Shown in pieces: positions 59,622 through 64,000 of a DNA stretch of 64,000 nucleotides. The DNA is taken from the NCBI RefSeq assembly GCF_001425265.1, contig NZ_LMEC01000021.1:434001-498000 (forward strand), read 5' to 3'. The notes beneath the pieces are model-generated. The model was not told the origin of the DNA. It saw nothing but the letters and a program-made list of their open reading frames with translations, and did not search any database. A program made the position numbers and the translations under genes. This stretch comes from Massilia sp. Root418. GTDB lineage: Bacteria > Pseudomonadota > Gammaproteobacteria > Burkholderiales > Burkholderiaceae_D. How positions within the stretch are numbered: the stretch's first letter is position 1; each line of letters opens with the position of its first letter.

Positions 59622-62459
59622 GTGAAGAAAAAGTTGATAGTGCAGGCAATAGCACTGATGGGCACCGTGGGCTGGAGCGACATCGCCCTGGCGCAACTGC
59701 AAACCGGCGCAGCGGCCGACGCGCCGATCGAACGCGTGATTGTGACCGGCTCCAACCTGAAGCGCACTTCCACGGAAAACCCGTCCGTGGTGCAGGTTAT
59801 TTCGAAGAAGGAAATCGAGCAGTCCGGCGCGGTGAGCGTGGCTGACCTGATGGCCAAGGTACCGGCACTGGGCTCGTCCAACCAGGTCGACTCGCGCGAT
59901 GGCGGCTTCTCCAAGGGCCTGGCTACTGCATCGCTGCGCAACCTGGGCTCGGCTTCCACCCTGGTGCTGATCAACGGCCGCCGCATGTCGCCGGCCGCCT
60001 ATGCCGATCCGAACGCCGGCCAGTCCACCCAGTACGACCTGAACTCCATCCCGCTGTCGGCGCTGGAACGCGTCGAGATCCTGAAAGACGGCGGTTCGGC
60101 CGTGTACGGCTCCGACGCGATTGCCGGCGTGATCAACTTCATCACCAAGAGCAACTTCAAGGGCGGCGACATCACCGCCCAGCATAGCCAGGATGGCCAC
60201 GGCAACTTCGGCCGGAACGGCATCAGCGGCGCCTATGGCTTCGGCGACCTGGAAGCGGACCGCTTCAACGCCTTCGTTGCCTTCGACTTCTCCAAGCGCG
60301 ACCGCACCCCGATTGCCGAGGCGCGCGCCGTGCACGCCGACCAGTCCATGGCCATGGACGGCCGCTTGAGCAATTACTACAGCAGCGTCAGCCAGTATCC
60401 CGTGTTCTTCAAGGAGGCGCGCCTGGGGAGCGGTTCCTTCAACCGCTATGTGTCGGCCGACCTGAGCTGCAACCCGGCCGACATCCGCACCGGCTCCACC
60501 GCGCTGGTGCCGATGCTGGCATCGGACGTCATGATCGGCAACAAGTTCTGCAACTACGACGGCTGGCAGTATGAAGACGCGCAAGGCAAGAGCGAGAGCT
60601 CGAACGTGCTGGCACGCGGCGAATTCAAGATCAACGAGAGCACCCGCGCCTTCGCCGAAGCGTCGTACAGCAAGTCGGAACTGGAATACGCGGGCGTGTC
60701 TCGCACGCTGTCGCGCAACAAGACCACCGTGTTTCCGAAAGACGGTCCTGGCATCAGCTTCCAGCCTATCCTGGGCGTGAACCATCCGGACAACCCGACC
60801 CGCGGCACCGCCGGCGCTGTACCGGTGGCGGTGAACTACCGCTTCACCGACGCCAAAGGCGGCAGCTCGAACGAAAACACCTCGACCCGCCTGCTGGCCG
60901 GCCTGAAGGGCAGCAACTTCAACTGGGACTGGGATACCGGCCTGTTGTACAACGAGTCCAAGCGCCACCAGGTGTCGAACGGCTTCTTGTACCTGCCTAT
61001 CGTGCAGCGCCTGGTGACCGATAACGTGCCGTTGAAAACCATCGCCAGCACTCCCGGCGTGACGGTGGACTCGCCGCTGGACGGCAAGGCCAGCATCACG
61101 CAGTGGGACATCAAGGGTAGCACCGAGCTGGGCCAGCTGGCCGGCGGCGCCATCGGCTTGGCCGTGGGCGCCGAGGTCAAGCAGGAAAAAATGAGCATCG
61201 TGCCAGACGCGCGTACCGTCAACGGCCAGATCATCGGCCTGGCCAACCAGTATTCGCAAGCCAAGCGCGACGTGCGCTCGGTGTTCTCCGAGGTGCGCCT
61301 GCCGGTGCTCAAATCGGTCGACGTGGAACTGGCCGGCCGGTACGACAAATATGACGGCTTCTCCGGCAGCTTCACGCCGAAAGCGGGCGTCAAGTGGACC
61401 GTGAGCCCGACCCTGGCGGTGCGCGGCACCTACTCGGAAGGCTTCCGCGCACCATCGCTGACCCAGATGGTGGACGGTGGCACCCAGTACTTCCTGAACA
61501 ACTTCGAGGACAAGCTGCGCTGCGGCAAGCAAGGCGCCGACGCGACCGATTGCCTGAAGAGCCTGTCGGGCGTGGCGGCATCGAACAAGGACCTGGTGCC
61601 GGAAGAATCGAAGAGCTTCACGGCTGGCGTGATCTTCTCGCCAGCTAGCAACTTCGACATCCTGTTCGACTACTACAACATCCGCAAGGAAAAGGAAACC
61701 GACCTGATGTCGGCGGTGGCCGTGATCCAGGATCCTAGCCTGGCTTACCGCGTCAAGCGCGACCAGAACCAGGGCACCTGGCTGACCGATCCAGCGACCG
61801 GCAAGCTGATTCCGAACTCCGGCCCGTTGATCAGCATCGAAACGCCGTACATCAATGCTGGCGGTACCCGTACCAGCGGCATCGACCTCGAACTGGCGCT
61901 GCGCAACAACCTGGGCGCCTACGGCAAGCTGGCCAGCCGCCTGAACGCGACCTACACGCTGAGCTACAAGAAGGCTCAGGCCGACGGCGATCCGATGATC
62001 GACCTGGTCGGTACCAACGGCGCGATCTACAACGACACCACCAGCGTGGGTGAAATCCCGCGCCTGCGCGCGTCGCTGTCGTCGACCTGGAGCATCCAGC
62101 AGCACAACCTGACGGCCACCGCGAACTATATCTCGTCGATTTCGATGATGGCGGTGTACAGCGTGCAGGAAGACGGCAAGGTTGGCCGTTACGAAGAGCC
62201 GTACTGCGAATATGGCCGCGCCAACCGCAACCCGGACTACGCCAAGTTCTACCCGGAGTGCAAAGTGAAGTCGATGGCAACGCTGGACCTGGCCTACGCC
62301 TACACCGGCTTCCGCAACACCGTGCTGAGCTTCAACGTCGCCAACCTGTTCGACAAGAAGGCGCCGTATGATCCGTCGTACGCCACCGCTGGCTACAACC
62401 CGGCACTGCACAGCGCGCGCGGCCGCTTCTTCACGGTTAAAGCGAACTATAAGTTCTAA
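59622..62459 (+). CDS. TonB-dependent outer-membrane receptor
   Basis: This 945-residue receptor starts at GTG (59622) after GGAGAAAAC. The signal peptide is about 1-24 (IALA before Gln). The plug begins ERVIVTGSNLKRTSTENPSVV and includes RNLGSASTLVLINGRRM and LKDGGSAVYGSDAIAGVINF. The barrel ends GRFFTVKANYKF. It differs in class from the receptor at 51449, lacking the carboxypeptidase-like N-domain. It has its own terminator. Ligand unknown. Confidence 0.93.
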   Translation: MKKKLIVQAIALMGTVGWSDIALAQLQTGAAADAPIERVIVTGSNLKRTSTENPSVVQVISKKEIEQSGAVSVADLMAKVPALGSSNQVDSRDGGFSKGLATASLRNLGSASTLVLINGRRMSPAAYADPNAGQSTQYDLNSIPLSALERVEILKDGGSAVYGSDAIAGVINFITKSNFKGGDITAQHSQDGHGNFGRNGISGAYGFGDLEADRFNAFVAFDFSKRDRTPIAEARAVHADQSMAMDGRLSNYYSSVSQYPVFFKEARLGSGSFNRYVSADLSCNPADIRTGSTALVPMLASDVMIGNKFCNYDGWQYEDAQGKSESSNVLARGEFKINESTRAFAEASYSKSELEYAGVSRTLSRNKTTVFPKDGPGISFQPILGVNHPDNPTRGTAGAVPVAVNYRFTDAKGGSSNENTSTRLLAGLKGSNFNWDWDTGLLYNESKRHQVSNGFLYLPIVQRLVTDNVPLKTIASTPGVTVDSPLDGKASITQWDIKGSTELGQLAGGAIGLAVGAEVKQEKMSIVPDARTVNGQIIGLANQYSQAKRDVRSVFSEVRLPVLKSVDVELAGRYDKYDGFSGSFTPKAGVKWTVSPTLAVRGTYSEGFRAPSLTQMVDGGTQYFLNNFEDKLRCGKQGADATDCLKSLSGVAASNKDLVPEESKSFTAGVIFSPASNFDILFDYYNIRKEKETDLMSAVAVIQDPSLAYRVKRDQNQGTWLTDPATGKLIPNSGPLISIETPYINAGGTRTSGIDLELALRNNLGAYGKLASRLNATYTLSYKKAQADGDPMIDLVGTNGAIYNDTTSVGEIPRLRASLSSTWSIQQHNLTATANYISSISMMAVYSVQEDGKVGRYEEPYCEYGRANRNPDYAKFYPECKVKSMATLDLAYAYTGFRNTVLSFNVANLFDKKAPYDPSYATAGYNPALHSARGRFFTVKANYKF

Positions 62460-62496
62460 TTGCCAGCGAGGCGGTAGTATTCGCCTCTAAGCTTCC

Positions 62497-62532
62497 AATG
62501 CCGCCCGGGCTTGACTGGGCGGCATTTTTTTT
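62497..62532 (+). terminator. Intrinsic terminator after the TonB receptor gene
   Basis: AATGCCGCCC and GGGCGGCATT form a 10-bp stem with a 10-base loop, followed by a run of eight T. It lies 37 bases after the stop. Confidence 0.93.
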
Positions 62533-62555
62533 AGGAGATACGGAGGTCGCCAAGT

Positions 62556-62663
62556 GTGCATGGATGGGCGAAGCGCCTTGTTGCGTCGCCGCTGCTTCCC
62601 GGCTTGATGCTGCTGCTGGCGGCCGGTCTCGCGGTCATGGCCCTGGTCGCGGTGTTCCGCTGA
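62556..62663 (+). CDS. Possible 35-residue single-pass membrane protein
   Basis: From the GTG at 62556 the frame gives a 35-residue peptide. It starts (M)HGWAKRLVASPLLPG, then has a strongly hydrophobic helix (LMLLLAAGLAVMALVAVF) and ends in Arg. GGAGG at 62542-62546 is a near-perfect Shine-Dalgarno sequence 9 bases before the GTG. It would be inserted with the positive N-terminus inside. Against it: it follows directly on a strong terminator and is too short for composition to help. No homologue is recognised. Confidence 0.4.
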   Translation: MHGWAKRLVASPLLPGLMLLLAAGLAVMALVAVFR

Positions 62664-62672
62664 TGGAAAAGA

Positions 62673-63398
62673 CTACATGCCGCCCCAGCTGGCATTCAAT
62701 GCGGCCAGGGCAGCCAGGGCAGCCGTTTCGGTGCGCAGGATGCGCGGGCCCATGGACAGGGGCAGGGCGCCCTGGGCCACGGCCAGGTTTTCCTCGTCGT
62801 CGGAGAAGCCGCCCTCGGGGCCGATCATGATGGTCAGCGCCTGCGGCGGCTGGTGGCGGGCCCAGTCGGCCAGCGACTGGCTGGCGCGCGGGGTCAGGAT
62901 CACGCGGCGGTGCATGTCCTGCTGCGCGATCCAGTCCTTGAACTCGTCCACGGGCGCCAGCTGGGCCAGGCGGTTGCGGCCGCTCTGCTCGCTGGCCGAG
63001 ACGATCACGCCTTGCCAATGAGCGAACTTTTTTTCCGCGCGGTCGCCTGACAGCTTGACCACGCAGCGGCGCGCCGCCAGCGGCTGGAAGGCGGCGGCGC
63101 CCAGTTCCACGGCTTTTTCAATGATCCAGTCCATCTTGGACGCTTCCGGCAGCGCCTGCGCCACCGTGACCGCGTAGGGCAGCTCGGCGTCGCGCGCGGT
63201 GTGGGCCTTGATTTCAGCGCTGGCGCGGCGCTTTTCCACCGTTTGCAGCACCGCCGTGTACTCGCCGCCCTCGCCGTTGAACACGGTGATGGCCTCGCCC
63301 GGCGCCAGGCGCACCACGTGCACGTGGTGGGCCACCGCTTCCGGCAGGTCGATGATCAGGCCGATGGCAAGCGGCTGCGGGCAGTAGAAACGGGGCAT
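62673..63398 (-). CDS. rsmE: 16S rRNA (uracil(1498)-N(3))-methyltransferase RsmE
   Basis: This 241-residue SPOUT-class methyltransferase modifies U1498 of 16S rRNA using SAM. An N-terminal PUA-like part (HHVHVVRLAPGEAITVFNG) precedes the SPOUT domain with IGPEGGFSDDEE and the knot motif MGPRILRTETAALAAL. It is divergent from the transketolase gene. Confidence 0.95.
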   Translation of the reverse strand: MPRFYCPQPLAIGLIIDLPEAVAHHVHVVRLAPGEAITVFNGEGGEYTAVLQTVEKRRASAEIKAHTARDAELPYAVTVAQALPEASKMDWIIEKAVELGAAAFQPLAARRCVVKLSGDRAEKKFAHWQGVIVSASEQSGRNRLAQLAPVDEFKDWIAQQDMHRRVILTPRASQSLADWARHQPPQALTIMIGPEGGFSDDEENLAVAQGALPLSMGPRILRTETAALAALAALNASWGGM

Positions 63399-63519
63399 GC
63401 GGGGGCCTTGATGAGTGCTGTTGGATGCGTAATTTTAATGGGCGGCCCCCCGCTCTGGTAAAATACTTGGTTCAAGCAAGCACGCTTTAGCTAATTTCAA
63501 ACCTTCCGCAATCACCACG

Positions 63520-64000
63520 ATGACTACTACGCTCCCAACCACTCAAATGGCCAACGCGATCCGCGCGCTGGCAATGGACGCTGTGCAGAAGGCCAATTCC
63601 GGCCACCCAGGCATGCCGATGGGCATGGCTGAAATCGCAGTAGCGCTGTGGAGCGGTCATCACCGCCACAACCCCGCCAATCCGAAATGGCTGAACCGCG
63701 ACCGCTTCCTGCTGTCGAACGGCCACGGCTCCATGCTGCACTACGCGCTGCTGCACCTGGCAGGCTACGCCGTGACCATGGACGACATCCGCTCCTTCCG
63801 CCAGATGCACTCGAAAACCCCGGGCCACCCGGAAGTGGACATCACGCCGGGCGTGGAAACCACCACCGGCCCGCTGGGCCAGGGCATCGCCAACGCGGTC
63901 GGCATGGCGCTGGCCGAGTACCTGCTTGCGGCCGAGTTCAACAAGCCGGGCCTGGACGTAGTGGACCACTATACCTACGCGTTCGTGGGCGATGGCTGCC
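63520..64000 (+). CDS. tkt: Transketolase, N-terminal part (3' end outside window)
   Basis: This is the first 160 residues of a thiamine diphosphate enzyme of the pentose phosphate pathway. The thiamine and substrate motifs SGHPGMPMGMAEIA, SNGHGSMLHYALLHLAGY and GPLGQGIANAVGMA are complete, and the Mg-binding FVGDG is just reached. Family members are about 660 residues. The ATG at 63520 lacks a strong Shine-Dalgarno sequence; a TAAAAT at 63459-63464 may be the -10 box of its promoter. Confidence 0.97.
   Translation, partial: MTTTLPTTQMANAIRALAMDAVQKANSGHPGMPMGMAEIAVALWSGHHRHNPANPKWLNRDRFLLSNGHGSMLHYALLHLAGYAVTMDDIRSFRQMHSKTPGHPEVDITPGVETTTGPLGQGIANAVGMALAEYLLAAEFNKPGLDVVDHYTYAFVGDGC

Overview
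The window reads as a chromosomal segment of a high-GC betaproteobacterium of the order Burkholderiales, most likely Oxalobacteraceae (Massilia, Duganella or Pseudoduganella type). The evidence is the gene style and order (ispB divergent from rplU-rpmA-obgE-proB, lone rsxB next to nth, PhaZ, a PHA granule protein, glnA-ntrB-ntrC), a Burkholderiales-type porin, three TonB-dependent receptors and two palindromic repeat families at gene ends. No CRISPR array, insertion sequence, phage gene or rRNA was seen.

Layout. (1) Positions 1-9622 form a co-oriented uptake and catabolism block: the end of an iron-containing alcohol dehydrogenase, a complete branched-chain-amino-acid-type ABC transporter (LivG, LivF, binding protein, LivH, LivM), an exported MetX-like alpha/beta hydrolase, an exported single-Cache protein, a cysteine-rich secreted hydrolase and a porin. 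By eye its GC is lower than the rest, and it ends at a tRNA-Pro gene. (2) 9960-16848 is a compact chemosensory cluster (sensorless MCP, CheY, STAS, CheA, CheW, MCP with duplicated HAMP) without CheR or CheB, followed by an ArsC-like protein. (3) 16939-24690 is housekeeping: ispB, ribosomal proteins L21 and L27, obgE, proB, nth, rsxB, an intracellular PHB depolymerase and ferredoxin. (4) 24875-31801 holds a signal-less zinc peptidase, a Na+/H+ antiporter-like protein, PHA and wax-ester genes, HU, an anti-sigma-like membrane protein and an FKBP. (5) 31951-36367 is a tightly packed envelope-type operon (beta-propeller, NodB deacetylase, fatty-acid-hydroxylase-like protein, EI24 protein, CinA-like protein), followed by a 1099-residue penicillin-binding protein and a membrane-anchored TAXI protein. 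(6) 41533-50801 has a TonB receptor, a rhodanese, the nitrogen control genes glnA-ntrB-ntrC and corA. (7) 51449-62459 has two more TonB receptors, a histidine kinase with an HD-GYP response regulator, and an FAD oxidoreductase. (8) The window closes with a possible 35-residue membrane protein, rsmE and the start of transketolase.

How the parts connect. The glnA promoter has a sigma-54 element and four NtrC-type operators. The same GCACC-N5-GGTGC operator appears in tandem upstream of the TonB receptor at 51449 and once upstream of the receptor at 59622, which suggests that NtrB-NtrC also controls outer-membrane uptake. PhaZ, the PHA granule protein, the acyl-CoA-binding protein and the wax-ester synthase form a storage-lipid neighbourhood. 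Five paired inverted repeats built on GGCGGGTTA/TAACCCGCC, and two long palindromes built on TGGGGTCAGGGTTAA, sit at gene 3' ends, mostly between convergent genes.
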